Origin: Delphinus delphis
Taxonomy: Eukaryota; Chordata; Mammalia; Artiodactyla; Delphinidae
DNA length: 64,000 nt
Reading direction: 5' to 3'
NCBI RefSeq assembly: GCF_949987515.2
Contig: NC_082684.1
Location: 16,545,701-16,609,700, forward strand
In this document: in pieces, positions 12,271 through 24,350 of the stretch
How the letters are laid out: every line of letters begins with the position of its first letter
Numbering within the stretch: the stretch's first letter is position 1
Notes under the pieces: generated by a model
What the model was told of the DNA's origin: nothing
The model's input: only the letters and a program-made list of their open reading frames with translations
Databases searched by the model: none
Position numbers and translations under genes: made by a program

Positions 12271-14841
12271 ACCTTTCCAATGTCTTCCCTTTTCCTGCCT
12301 ATCCTTACCCATTTTCCTTCTGCATATGGCATGGTGTTGAATGTATATCTTTCTGATCCCTTTCCCAGGGCTTTTGTTTATTTATAATATATTGGGAACC
12401 ACTGTCAAAGAGATGCTATGTTAGGTGCTAGGGATTTTGCAGCTAGTAACAGATGAGTACTCCATGGAATTACAAGGCTAGTGATAAAGATGTGTATGAG
12501 ATGCTATTGCAGGCTAGGTTTGCCCGGAGGTTGACTCTGAGACAGAGACAGCTTACAAGAGGTTTAGTGAGGATGGGACGGGACAGAAGCAGAAATGGAA
12601 AGAGAGAGAAGTTGGGTTGTGATCAACTTTCTTTGGAAACATCAGGTGACCTGATGGTATGGTCTAATGACAGGATAATCCTTCAGAACTGTTCCAAGTT
12701 GGAGCAAGAGTGCGGGGCTTTTGTATCCCTACAGTAACCAGTGATTTGATGAGGGCCTCTCCATGAAGCAGGCATGACCTAGGATCAGGCTACCTCTTTA
12801 GCTGAGGCCATCCCTGAAGGGGGCCAACAGCTGAAGGCTGTCTGCTAGCAGCACCCCACTCAGCTGGGGTCTTCATTTATGAAGGGAGATATGACTCTGG
12901 GTTACAGTTCCATCTCTGATGTTATGGAAACTTCAACCAAAAGCATCTTTTCTAGTCTGGCAGTTAAATGCCAAGGAAGTGGCCTGACACTCTTAGCTGG
13001 ACCTTGGTATTGTTAAGAGCTGATGTGACAGTCACAGCGTGGTCCTGATTTTCTCCAACAGAACATAATCTTACAAAACATCAACATCAGTCAAGGTCAC
13101 CATGGCTGTGATAGATCAAGACAAAAACAAGGCCACTGTGTAATCATGTCTATAGTCAGACAAAAATAAGAATTTGTCCAAGCTGCAAAAATGACCAAAC
13201 ATCCCCCAATCTTGACTGATATGATTCCTGCTCTTTCTTTTGGAACCAAATATAGCTTTAGCTTTGCTTTGTTTCTCTTATTTTCTAGATAAAAATTATT
13301 AATATACCAGAAATAATTATTGAGATGCTGAAGAATAGAATTATCCCCACTTTCTGACAACATCCAAGCAGAACCAAGCCCTGCTTCCTTGACCCTTCCC
13401 CCCAAACCTAGCACAAGCCCACATGCGATGATGAGTTCTTTCTAACACCCTTTAGCCAGATACGCCATGGCTCTGTGTGTGTACGGGCTCTGTGCGGCAA
13501 CAAGTTGATAAACCCAACTTTATAGGTATGTTCCTGGTGGTCTTTGGCTGGAGAGTACTGACAACTGTAGGTCCTTTTGGGGCAGAGACTGTGCCTAGCA
13601 CATAGCCCTACAATAAATGCTCGCTAGCAGAAGGTCTTATGTGGATGTGAGTTTCCAGTGTTTTGAATATTCAGTAATGAGTAATTTATTGGCTATTAAT
13701 ATGCTCAGTATGTTTGTAGAATATGTTTATTGGTTGATGAATGAGAAAATGGACCTGATCTAAAAGGGTTAAAGACATTTTAGAAAAGAGGCACAGTAGG
13801 AGACATGGGAGAGCAATAAGACAAGTTTATGAAAATCAAAGCATTTCAGTATAACCAGGGTATAGGATGCCAGGGGATAGGGGAAGAGTCTAGTATGCAA
13901 TGATAAGAAATATTTTTTTCTAAAGAAGTGTCTTTTCTAAAACCAGAGAGGAGTCATTATAGTTTTTTATGTTATATCACTTCTTCTTAGGTGATGGCTA
14001 GAGCATAAAAAGCCTTTCCAGGTAAGGTAAGGTAAGGTGTGATTAGTTAAGAGAATGGAGCAATGATTTCTAACTTACATCATTATGCTGTCCTTTGGAT
14101 TAGGGGTTTTGCTTAGGGATCTGCACTGGCCGGAGTGGAGGATGGTGTTCCTTCTGGCATGATCCAGAGGATTCGGGTATGTTGTATTGTCCCTGGCTTG
14201 ACTCACTGGGATATGACACCTCAGGAGAGTGGAGGTCTTTTCTCCTGTGGCCCTGGGCTAAACTTAGCGAATTATCACTGACTCTGTTTTCCGTTTCATA
14301 TTTCCTCTGGAGTTTTGCTTTGAAAGACTACCAAGACAAGAGGTATGCCAGGTGCTCCTGGGGACCACAGTTAATTTCAGGAACATCTGGAAAATCACAA
14401 GGGAACTCTAGAGTGATTTGGGACACATTTCTGAGCTATGTGGATATAGCAACAGTGAACTTCCACTTAATCTGACTGTGTCGCTGCCTTAGAAACAAGA
14501 TGTTATCATTTTCAGAGATTCCTGAAGCTTCCTGTACAGTTTTGAGGTGATAATGTCCGTGGTGACCCTGTGAGAAATTGCAGGTTTACCAGCCTGTAAA
14601 CTCTATGTGTCCCAACTTCCTTTTCATCACCCCTACCTTCAGGATATGGATTCGTTAGGGAGAGACCTAGATGAAATAAAGAGTAGCTCAAGTAACTGCA
14701 GATATTTTTCCCCAGGCTCTTTTCTGCTGTCTTGTCCCTTCTCTCCAGGTCCCAGAATTTCAGTGTTTACACAACTTTTGCTTGACCAATGCCAGCTCTG
14801 AAAAATTATCTGTCAAACTCATTGACAAGGTGGAAATTATC
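12271..14841. other. Mostly unique DNA
   Basis: No gene. 12490-12960 has the texture of an old interspersed repeat, but I cannot assign it. Near 14021-14037 there is a short tandem 'ggtaa' run. Confidence 0.45.
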
Positions 14842-15071
14842 GATCAGGTTAAATTTCTTTTTTTTTTCACACACACTGTATTTTATTTTTACAAGAGATA
14901 AACAGACTGACACCAAGCATTGTAAGTGGATGACCACAACAAAAGCAACAATGATTGCAATTACCAAACACGAAACACACTCATACTGTGTCATAATATT
15001 GACATTCAGTCCAGGAATCCTCCAAGGTAACAGCTCCTTCACTTTGCAGTGAAAGATCAGGTTAAATTTCT
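14842..15071 (-). pseudogene. Retrocopy of an unidentified mRNA 3' end
   Basis: A 17-bp direct repeat, 'gatcaggttaaatttct', occurs at 14842-14858 and 15055-15071, bounding about 196 bp. On the minus strand the insert ends in an A tail (T run 14858-14867), with an AATAAA signal at 14882-14887, about 15 nt before the tail. TSD, A tail and correctly spaced polyadenylation signal are the marks of L1-mediated retrocopying of a Pol II transcript. It is heavily 5'-truncated and looks like 3' UTR only. I do not recognise the parent gene. A minus-strand open frame over most of it is probably not coding. Confidence 0.85.
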
Positions 15072-16349
15072 AAAGGGAGCTCGTAACTCCCTGGGAAGCA
15101 GAAAACAATTGTCTGTAGAATTCAAGCATTCCAAGTATGACCTGCAAATGTGTGGAGATAAAGACTCAGCATTTCCCCTAAGTTGAAATGGTAACACAAA
15201 ACCTGGCCTACTTTGAGGGTCAAGAACCCCTATTCACATGCATGCTAGGCTTTTTGACCAGATTACTTCAGAAGAGAAAAAGCAAACCAAAACTGGGCTT
15301 ATTTAGAAGAGAATGGCAGGTACATTCTTTCTGACTCTCAAAAACCAGAATCGAAAAGAACTGAAAACTGCAAAGTCTAGAATATACTCTGTACAAATCA
15401 ACTCTGCTTATTTTAACCTGCTTCCTGGGGTCATTTTAATTATATCTGAAAAATGAGTTATGAGAGGCAAATGAATTAAATTTCCTTTTATAAGTAATTA
15501 CAATGCAAATTTAAAACTGTTATACCCTGTTTCCAAGGAATGACTGGGGTGGAGATTTTCTCTCTCTTTATATTTTTACTTTTTTCCCCTCTTCATTTAG
15601 GAAAATATGTCATGATTAAGTGGAAATAGAAAAGCCATAATAGGAAGTTAACTGTAAAAGGCAACTTAATTTCCTATTGATCTGAACGTTTACAGTAGTG
15701 TGTGGGTTCTCACTCCGTCCTTCATCACAGTAACTAAACAATGGAAAACACTCCAATGCCTTGTTGAATGTTCTTTCCTTTCTTAAAGATGAACAAATTT
15801 CAAAAGTTTTGCTGGCTTACATTATGCACCTGAATTCAGGTGTTTAGCTGGTTGAGATGCTGTAAAATGAAGGTCCTTATAAATGTTCCATTAGGATAAA
15901 TGACAGTGAAAAGTGACACTTCTTTCTGATCATGATTCTGATTTTTTTAAATGAGACTTTCTGTGTCCACATCCACTTAATTAGTGGGTATACAGTATAC
16001 TATTTTGTCATTCAACAAACCTTCTTTGCCATTTGCATCATTGCTGACAGGACTAAATATCTAGAGCTCAGGTCCAAAATGAAGCACACACCAACACGTG
16101 GCTCTAAAGTGGCTTACTGAGGAGGGGGGCTGTTCTTCCCATTTTTTCTGGGGCTTCTTTCTGCTCATCAGCGTCAGCTGGGAGCTTGTTAGTGGAGAAT
16201 CTCAGGTTCTATGATAGACCTGCCGAGTTGGAATCTGCATTTTATTAAAAACCCATGAATACTCATGTGAAAGATTAATATTTGATAAGCACAGGTGTAG
16301 AACATTCTAGGCTCCAGTTATTCCTCTGTTTTCCTTTTGGTCCTACTCC
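15072..16349. other. Unique AT-rich DNA, no gene seen
   Basis: No recognised gene or family. Confidence 0.5.
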
Positions 16350-16765
16350 ACCAAATAGTATTATATTATTCAGAGTAGGCATCTACACAAGAAACAACCC
16401 CAAATCGCAGAAGCTTAACAAAATTTAAGCCTATTTTTCACCTAAGTTCCATTGCAGGGGGGTTTGGGGGAAAATCTTCCTCATGCACTCACTTGGGGGC
16501 CATTCTTTCCATCTAGTGGCTTTTCTATCCCCAGGGACCTCATAGTTCTCCACTGGACACCCTGATTCTGAGTTTTCAGAGAAGGAAGATGCAGAACATG
16601 GGCCAGGTTTGGAGGAAGTACATCACTTCAGCCTGCATCTCAGTGGTGAGAACACAATCACATGGCCACACCTAGCTGCAAGAGAGGCTGAGAAGTGTCA
16701 TCCATCTTTTTGCCTAGGAGGAGGAGGAAATGGTCCTGGCAAACTGAGTCAGTCTGTGCCTCACC
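16350..16765 (-). mobile_element. Probable MaLR-like LTR, antisense
   Basis: 'aagaaacaaccccaaat', 'agaagcttaacaaaattt' and, at the other end, 'acaatcacatggccacacct' resemble the reverse complement of divergent MLT-type LTRs. Too degraded to name. Confidence 0.45.
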
Positions 16766-17899
16766 TATCCATCGTCTTGGATCCAACTAAATCCCTACTT
16801 ATTATTCAGCTGCTTCAGGCTGGGGAATGTCTTCTACATTTCTAGAGAACTTATTTTTCCATCTCTTCATTTACATAGTCCACAAATATCCCTGTATATT
16901 GTCTATTCAGGGATGTATGTTTTATTTTCCATTAGGAATTATGAGCACTTGTAGGACCAACAGTCATACCATTCAGTGTTTTGTTTTGTTTTTTAACTCT
17001 GCAGAGTCAAGATTGCTTTCATGCATGTGATGAGCATGTTATTAACAGTATTGATCAAGTTCATGAGAACCTGAGGCAATATCATGGTTCTGCTTGTACC
17101 AGTGTTTAGTAGAATATCTTGTGGCTCCTTTTAATATCTGTTTTTTATGATTAACCCCCAAATTTCATTAGAAACTATCCTTCTAATCTCTTGTCATTTT
17201 TTTTTGCATATGTCATCAGTTTTCTTGTGTTAATGCATCCTAATAAGAATTGGTGGGGGTATGACATGGACTACAGAACAAATTCTTATGCCCATAGTAG
17301 AAGAAACCAAAGTCCTCAAAGGTAAAAGTAATTTTGCTGAAATCGCATAACTGCTAGGCATGGAGAAGGCAGGGTTTGGACTCAAGTCAGTGTTATGGCT
17401 CCCAATCCAGGATTTTGTTAACTGTCCCCCATAGTTTCTTCTATGGATAGCTGCATTCTCTTTGGTTACATGAAAACATGATTAACCATTGACACAGTTA
17501 TGAAGAGAATTAAGTATAACTTATAAATGGCCTTTTAAAAATTTTCAGTCCCCATTTTGCCAGTATTGTCACAGGAAATTAAGGCTTGTTGTAGTAAGAC
17601 TTTTTAATTTTTCAAAAAGCTTGGAATTTTTGCACAAAATAGATTTTCTGACTGAATCTAACCTGGATTGGCAGTTTTTAAACTCAGATATAAGGACATT
17701 CAGTGCTACTGCAGTTTTGATGTCAGAACATTGTTTTTTCTTTGTCAGCAATTATTTTCTTTGTTTCTTTTTCCCCGTCTCCCTGGCTGTTTATAAATAT
17801 TTTTTTCTTAGAAATTAAAAAATATGAACTTGTGTATAGTTACATATGCACATTTGCTTTGATTTTGCATGGATCCTAGTGGGCTCTTTGAATCTGAAA
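16766..17899. other. Mostly unique DNA with a possible MIR trace
   Basis: 17290-17430 ('gctgaaatcgcataactgc', 'cagggtttggactcaagtca') is a likely antisense MIR core remnant. The rest is unassigned. Confidence 0.4.
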
Positions 17900-20480
17900 A
17901 TTTCTTCTACAAAGCAAATATTCTAATATTATTTGTTTATTGTATATCCTCTGTTTACTTTGTTATCTTCTTCTGGAATTCTGGTTTTAGAAGTTTTAGA
18001 TCTCCTGGATCAGTCCTTCACCATTCTCTTAGTTTTTTCTCATTATCATGTTTTCTCTTTGCCTCTATGTTCTTGGAGGATTTCTTGAGTTGATATTGTA
18101 AATCACATATTTGGTTTGCTACATCATACAATCTACTCTTTGTTGCTCCCAAAGCATTTTGAATTTCGCTAGTCATGTTTTTCAAGAGCCAAGTCTTGCC
18201 CCTACTTCAGTTAAGCAACTTGCCCTTGAAATTCATTCAGAAAATGAATCAGAAATTTTTCTGTGAGAATTTTTCTTTTCTTCTTGGAGGGAAGTTTTCT
18301 CATAAGAAATTATTTGCCATGAAGACTCAAAATGGTCACCTTCTTGTGTTTTTTATTTTTTCACTATATCTGGTGATTTTCTCATCTTTTTTTTTTGCGG
18401 TACGCGGGCCTCTCACTGTTGTGGCCTCTCCTGTTGCGGAGCACAGGCTCCAGATGCGCAGGCTCAGCGGCCATGGCTCACAGGCCCAGCCGCTCCGCGG
18501 CATGTGGGATCTTCCCGGACCGGGGCACGAACCCGCGTCCCCTGCATCGGCAGGTGGACTCTCAACCACTGCGCCACCAGGGAAGCCCAGATTCAAATTT
18601 TTGATTGATTAATTCCTTCTGTCTGAAGAGCTTTCTTTACTGTTTTTTTTTTCAGAAAAGGTCTATTGGCAATAAATTCCCTCAGTTTTTGTCTAAGAAA
18701 ATATTTCTTTGTGTTTTTAATAAAAGATATTTTTACTGAGTGTAGAATTCTATGTTGCAGTTTTCTATGTTGCAGCAATTCTATGTTAATGTTTCCTTTC
18801 AGAACTTTAAAGATATCACTCCACTGTCCTTCGGTTTGTATGATTTCTGATGAGAAGTTTTCTGTAAGTTTTGTTCTTCCATAGGTAGTATATCTCTTTT
18901 CTTTGGATGCCCTTAAATTTTTGATTTATAGCAATTTGAATATGATATGCCTTGGTTAAATTTTTTTCCTGCTTGGTGTTCTCTGAGCTTCTTGGATTTG
19001 GGGTTTGATATCTGCTGTTAATTTTGGAAAATTCTTGGCAAAATACTTTATACCCATTGAAATCTCTTCTGTGATTTAAGTCAAATATATCTTGGACCAT
19101 TTGATATTTTCTTACAGTTCATAAGAGCAGTTCTGTTTTTATTTCCACTCTTTTTCCCTTGGTATTTCAGTTTGAGTAATTTGTAGTTCCAAGTTTATTG
19201 CTTCTTTTCTTGGCCATGTTCAATCTACTGAGGGACACATAGAGGGCGTTCTCCATTTACAGTGTTTTTCAATTTTAGCATTTACATTTGATCCTTTGTT
19301 ATAAATTCTACCTCTTTGTTGATGCTACCCATCTAAACTTACGAGTTGTCTACTATTTACATTAGAATCTTTAGTATCTTAATAATTATTTAAAGGCTTT
19401 GTGCAATTGTTCCAGTATGTTTGCCATGTCCAATTTTGGTTCCAATGATTGCGTTCTCTTCACAGTGTCTTTTCTCTTGCTTTTAGTATGTGTTGTAATT
19501 TTTGTTGTTGTTGTTAAAACCCAGACATCTTACGTAGGAGAGTAGTTAGTAAGGAAAATATTTTTTATGTTTTTAAATGGACATTAATTCTCTCCTGTTA
19601 GATCTTTAAAGTTGTGGGGAGGTGAACTAGTCTAGTTAGGAGTTAAGTTATGTTTGAGGCTTGTTGTTGCTATAGTTACCCTGAGTGCACCACAGGCATC
19701 AAATTCCTCTAACGATATTTTGTGTTAAGGGTGTAGGTTGGTTCAGCAGAGGTTATTTTCTCAATTTCTACTTTCCCTTGTGTTCGGATTTTCCTTTGTG
19801 CTCCTTTGTGCTTTGCCCTGAAGAAAATATGTCTCTTAAAGCTGTCTCAGCTATATCCTCCTGTTACTTTCACTTGCTACCCAGGTGGTAGAGCTGGGGA
19901 GGTGAAGGAGTTCTCTGAGACTCTTAGGAAGCCTCAGTGTTAAGCAGATACTTCACTCTTGGCTCTCAGGTCTATGGTCTTGCATGTTCTCCAGCTGTAA
20001 CGTGTGGACCAGCAAGCATTCCTGCCCCACACCCCTAGGGTGGAGTTTTTTTAGACTCTTCCCTCCACCAGCATCCTAAGGTAACAGATTTTGTTAGTTA
20101 CTCTTTCCCGTGTTCTTTAGGGACAATGGTGGAGATGGGTCCAGGTAGAATTTCAGAAGTGGATGCTGTTTCACTTCCTAAAACGTTACTGCCTGGGAAG
20201 CCTTCTCAGGATATTTCTGTCTCCCCCTGAACACCTGTGGGATTCGTGGACAGACACGTGCACCAGGATGTGAATCCTCTTATATCTGTGGCTCCTGGAG
20301 GTGTCATACTCTCACACTGGTACAATTATTTAATTGTAATTTGTTATATTTTAACAACTCATGAAAACATTTTTGCTTTATTCTTCATACTAGCTTATAT
20401 CATGCCCAGCAGACTCTGCCCCAAGTATATGAATCCTTGGTTCCTGTTTTTGCCTGCAGTTGCCAATCTCTAGCCAGATA
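17900..20480 (-). mobile_element. Old L1 (L1M-like) 5' region, antisense
   Basis: The top strand reads as the reverse complement of an old mammalian L1 5' region: 'agatctcctggatcagtcc', 'tcatgtttttcaagagcc', 'ctctatgttgc', 'atgatttctgatgagaag', 'gcttcttggatttggggttt' and 'cttgcttttagtatgtgttg'. It is split by a CHR SINE at 18387-18588. No intact frame. The left limit and the part right of 20000 are uncertain. Confidence 0.65.
18387..18588 (-). mobile_element. CHR-type SINE, antisense
   Basis: Full-length copy: T run at 18387-18396, then 'gcggtacgcgggcctctcac', the tRNA-related promoter region, and head 'ccaccagggaagccc' at the right. Close to the other copies, so relatively young. No convincing TSD was seen. 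Confidence 0.95.
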
Positions 20481-20904
20481 CCACGTTGTCTATTTTCTTC
20501 ATGGTCTAAACTTTCTAGTGGGTCCAAGAAAATTTAGTAATTTGCATTTTGTCTTGTGTTAGAAGTTCGGATGCTCTTTTCATCTCTCTATGTTTCTGAG
20601 CTGAAACTGATGTTATGTATTTTAGTTAACTCATCCTTAGGCAAATATTTAGCAGCATCTAAAAAGCACATCCAATACAGCAACGCAATCTGCACAACAA
20701 TCAGGTTATTCCTTCATTCATGGAAAGTAGCCATCTTGTTATTCGGAATCATATAGGTAATCAAAAACCCACCCCGTTTTATTTGAAAGCAGTCATGTTA
20801 ATTTGGTTTATGAATTTTACAGAAGAAAAAGTAACTCCCACACGCTGATGTATCCATAGTGTTTCTCGGGCACCTTGTATTGTTCCTGTGGCACAGTGTT
20901 TGTG
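20481..20904. other. Unique DNA, no gene seen
   Basis: Nothing recognised. Confidence 0.5.
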
Positions 20905-21055
20905 TGTCTACAACCCGCTCCAGATAGAGTCCCTGAGAGCAGGCACGATGTCTCATCTACCTTTATCTTCCTATCGTTGAGCAAAATATCTGGTACTGAG
21001 TGGGAACTGGATAAGTGCTTGTTTAACGTTGCTGAATGTCTTTGGATCATTCAGT
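20905..21055 (+). repeat. L2 LINE 3' end fragment
   Basis: 'gagagcaggcacgatgtct', 'ctttatcttcctatcgttg' and 'aagtgcttgtttaacgttgc' follow the L2 3' terminal pattern (a 'gagggcagggac...gtgtct...ctcaataaatg' type end). Confidence 0.6.
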
Positions 21056-21944
21056 GAGATGATACATTTTCTGAGTCTCCTGATTTCCCCAAAGGATAAC
21101 TCTCAAGAGATGACCAAAGTCTTCTTTCAGCAATTTGACCTGTATTATGCAATAAAGAACTGCACAGGTCAGATGTGTGTGGGGAGGCCTGGGGCATATG
21201 CCAAGGTGATGTGTGTGCTCCGAGGTGCCTTATTTCCTTAGCTGGGGAGCCGGATGCCTCCAGATTTAACTACTACATCTTGTAGTTGGGAGAATTTTTA
21301 ATGCTTAACGACAAACTGCATTTTAATTTGAACTCTATCAGGTTCGAGGCTTACATTAAGTGAACAAGTACAAGCAGACATGGAGGAGAGATGGAGAACA
21401 GTGACTGCCTTCATTATGGGTGTGCAGTTCAGCAGAACTGATGCTCAGAGTGAATCTTAAATAGTCTAGCAAAGTGAAATTCCCTCAGCTCATCTGTGAA
21501 GTCAGTGAATATGGTAATCTGTGTTTGACAGAAGCCTTCACAGCTGCTCCTCCACAGTGCAATTTGACTTGGGGATTTGCTTGTGTTATAAGGCTCACTG
21601 GACTTTCCATAAGGCATGAAAGAGAAAGTTTGACCCTGACTTGCAACAGATAACTCTTTAGGTGCTGATTTCTGCTGCATTAGGGTCTTGATAAATGTGT
21701 AAGGAATGGGTAGTGGGGTTTAACTCGGAAGAAGAAACTTGATGATAGCCTGTTCCTCTGTGTCCTCCTGCCCCCCTCCCTCCATCCTCCACAATATTGT
21801 AAGTTCCCAATACACTCAAGTTGCTAACTTTAATACCTCTATAAATTTAAGACCATTGACTTGGTAGGTCAGATTACGTGTTTCTTGTTGCTGGTCCTAC
21901 TTTGCAGTGGTACCGAGAGAAGTAGGGTTGTACTGTGGAAAGAG
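21056..21944. other. Unique DNA, no gene seen
   Basis: No family or exon recognised. Confidence 0.5.
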
Positions 21945-22240
21945 AAGAAATAGCATGGGCTTTGGAGGGAACCAGAGCTAAGTTCAAATCCTAGCTCTGC
22001 CATTCTCTAGCATTATGACCCTGGTCAAGTGATATAATCTTTCTGACCCCAGTCTCTCCTCTGTAATATACAAGCAGAAGTACTAGACCCATTTAATTCT
22101 GATGAGGATAGAATGATGTATATATGAGGTATGATGGGGATAAAATAATATATGTAAAGGATGTAAAGGATCTGGCTCTGAAAAAGGGGGATTCGGTGGA
22201 TACAGTTGTTAATACTATTATCACTATTATTTATTTGTAT
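21945..22240 (+). repeat. MIR SINE, near full length
   Basis: 'agcatgggctttggaggg', 'agttcaaatcctagctctgc' (tRNA-like B-box area), 'attatgaccctggtcaagtg' and 'ttaatactattatcactatt' give the full MIR order, sense strand. Confidence 0.85.
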
Positions 22241-23811
22241 TACTTGCTTCATGAACCTGCTTTCACCTGTTCTCTGTGACCCTTATCCCATAGTCTCAGC
22301 CGCATATATCTGACCTCTCTTTGTGCTCAAATCCTTCACTTGGCGAGGTGCTGAGCACCTTAGCTTCCAGATGTCTGGAGTCTTGCCTTGGTCCTTTCTT
22401 ACAGCCTGGGCCCCGTGGCAGGCTTTTATTCTTCACCCATGTTGGAGGCCCTCCTCTCGGGAGGACTCTATAGCCCTATCTACTGAATGTGCGTGTGTGT
22501 GGCCATGTGCTTTACTTTGGGCAGTACAATGTAAGCAAAAGTGGTGTGTCACTGCCAGGCAGAGCTTCTAACGTGTGGTTGCCATTTTCCTCTCTCTCTG
22601 CCATCATGGAGCCCACACTGGGATGGATCTTCCCAAGGCTTAAGCCCTTGAGTGATTGTGATGAGCAGAGGTCCACTGATGACCATGATAGAGATAGTGT
22701 GCGTAAGAAGTCAACTTTTCCACTGTAAGTCAAGGGCTTTTTAAATTTGATACCAAACTATAACCTGGCCCATCCTAATTACTACAAGCCTTATCCTTAA
22801 ATCTAGCTCTGAGTTACAGTTCTTTTCACCTGTCAACAGCCCCACTAACCCGTGTAGATCTTTGCTTCCTCTCAAGTTGCTCTGCCTGTCCAATAACCAT
22901 CAGATGGGTGAAGTAAGGCCACAAGTTGATGCTTCTGTCAGACCCATGCCTGTTCAGACTGTCTTCTCCTCCTACTTACTGTACTTGGGCTCTAACATGC
23001 TCTCACCAGTCAAACTGAATTGTAATATATAGAAATAAAGAAAGCCGAAGCTGGGGAGGGTGGCTCTGGGAAGCTTCAATTCTTCCACTTTCCTTTCATT
23101 TCCTGCCTGTCATTCTGTGCTCTCTGCTCAAGCTCGTTGTGCACATGTAATGCCCTACAGGGAGGCTGGGACTGGGATAAGGCAGAGTTTGGGGACTGGT
23201 ACTGACGGACAGAGGCCGCATTGCTATTCTTGAGCCTCCTGCCTTCCCTTCAGTGACATTCCCCACAGTGAGCAGGGGCAGTGTCCATCCTTGTCTTCCT
23301 TGGAGCTGTCTCTCTGTCTTCTTCGCTGATACAGGGTCACTTCTTCTCCATATACAGCCTTCACCCTGTTTCCAGGTCCCAGCAGTTTGGTTGGGGAGAT
23401 CTGAGCACCGGCCATCCTACTTGTTAGGTTTGACATTGTCAGCCTTGCCTTCCCTGGTGCCTCTGTGGGCTGCTTTCCTGTCCCTGAGCTCTCCTTTTGG
23501 CTTTTACCCAGAACCCAGGGTCCTCCCAGGGTAGAATCTGCTTCACTCTCAAAGTCCTGGGACTTGTAAACAGTACCCAGAGCTGAGCTTTTTGGCCTGA
23601 GCCCTGTTTCTTCCTGTTGCTGGTTAATTAGCTGTTGCAAGGAACAGAAGCCGTCTTGAACAAAAAGAGGGTTTATTGTGAGGCTAAACAAACCTCAGAA
23701 GCAGAAGAGGAAGGTCTTTGGAAACCCAGGCAGCTCTCAGGACCAGTTACAATCTTGGTATCAGCCTTTCATGGTCCTCAGGGTTTCTCTCACAGGATCT
23801 CTATGTTTTAG
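22241..23811. other. Mostly unique DNA
   Basis: No gene. A minus-strand open frame of 155 codons (23224-23691) has no recognisable domain. Its start lies in sequence near 23630-23700 resembling a mammalian LTR-type repeat, so I do not call it coding. Confidence 0.45.
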
Positions 23812-24350
23812 CCACCTATTGCTGTGTAACAAATGACCCCAAAACATTTTGGCTTAAAACAACAAGACTATCTCATTTCTCGTGAGTTTGTGTGTTGACC
23901 AGGCATTTCCTCTGCATCAAGTGGTGTCATCTAGTGCTCTGGGATGGCGGGAAGGTCCAGAATGTCCTCCCTCCCATGGATGGCCGTTAGTGCTAGAGGC
24001 CAGCTAGGTGCTCAGCTGGGACCAATTGTCAGGGCTTTGGTTCTTCTTTATGTGCTACTGCCTTTCATCTGTTTCATGGGGATGCTTTTATTAGCTGGTG
24101 CTTGAACTGGGAAGTCTTCTGGGACTCTCCTCCTATCCATCACAGTCTGAGTGCTTCTGGAGGGGTAAGGAGCCAGGATTTCTGCTTTCAGCACCTCCTG
24201 TTTTGCCATTGATTACCTGAGCAGACAGGGGCTTTTCTACATTTTACCTCTGCTGGGTCAACTGCAGTGATTTCAAAGGACCTAAATGTGTCTGACAAGT
24301 CCCATGGGAAGGAAAATTCCTCCAGATTAACAATAAATTGATCTGATTAC
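23812..24350 (-). mobile_element. Probable MaLR-like LTR, antisense
   Basis: Begins 'ccacctattgctgtgtaac', 'aaatgaccccaaaaca', 'ggcttaaaacaacaa', the reverse-complement end of MLT-type LTRs; the remainder is diverged. Confidence 0.5.

Noticed and set aside
14806..15042. 78-codon minus-strand frame with a hydrophobic segment as a small membrane protein
   Set aside because: It falls inside the retrocopied 3' UTR-like insert and its end reads into the A tail.
18387..18588. tRNA gene from A/B-box-like sequence in the SINEs
   Set aside because: The promoter boxes belong to tRNA-derived CHR SINEs; no cloverleaf or mature tRNA ends.
18175..18612. 145-codon open frame
   Set aside because: Its C-terminal half is antisense CHR SINE and the rest lies in degraded L1.
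23224..23691. 155-codon minus-strand frame as a gene
   Set aside because: No domain, no splice context, and partial overlap with repeat-like sequence. I cannot exclude it fully without comparative data.
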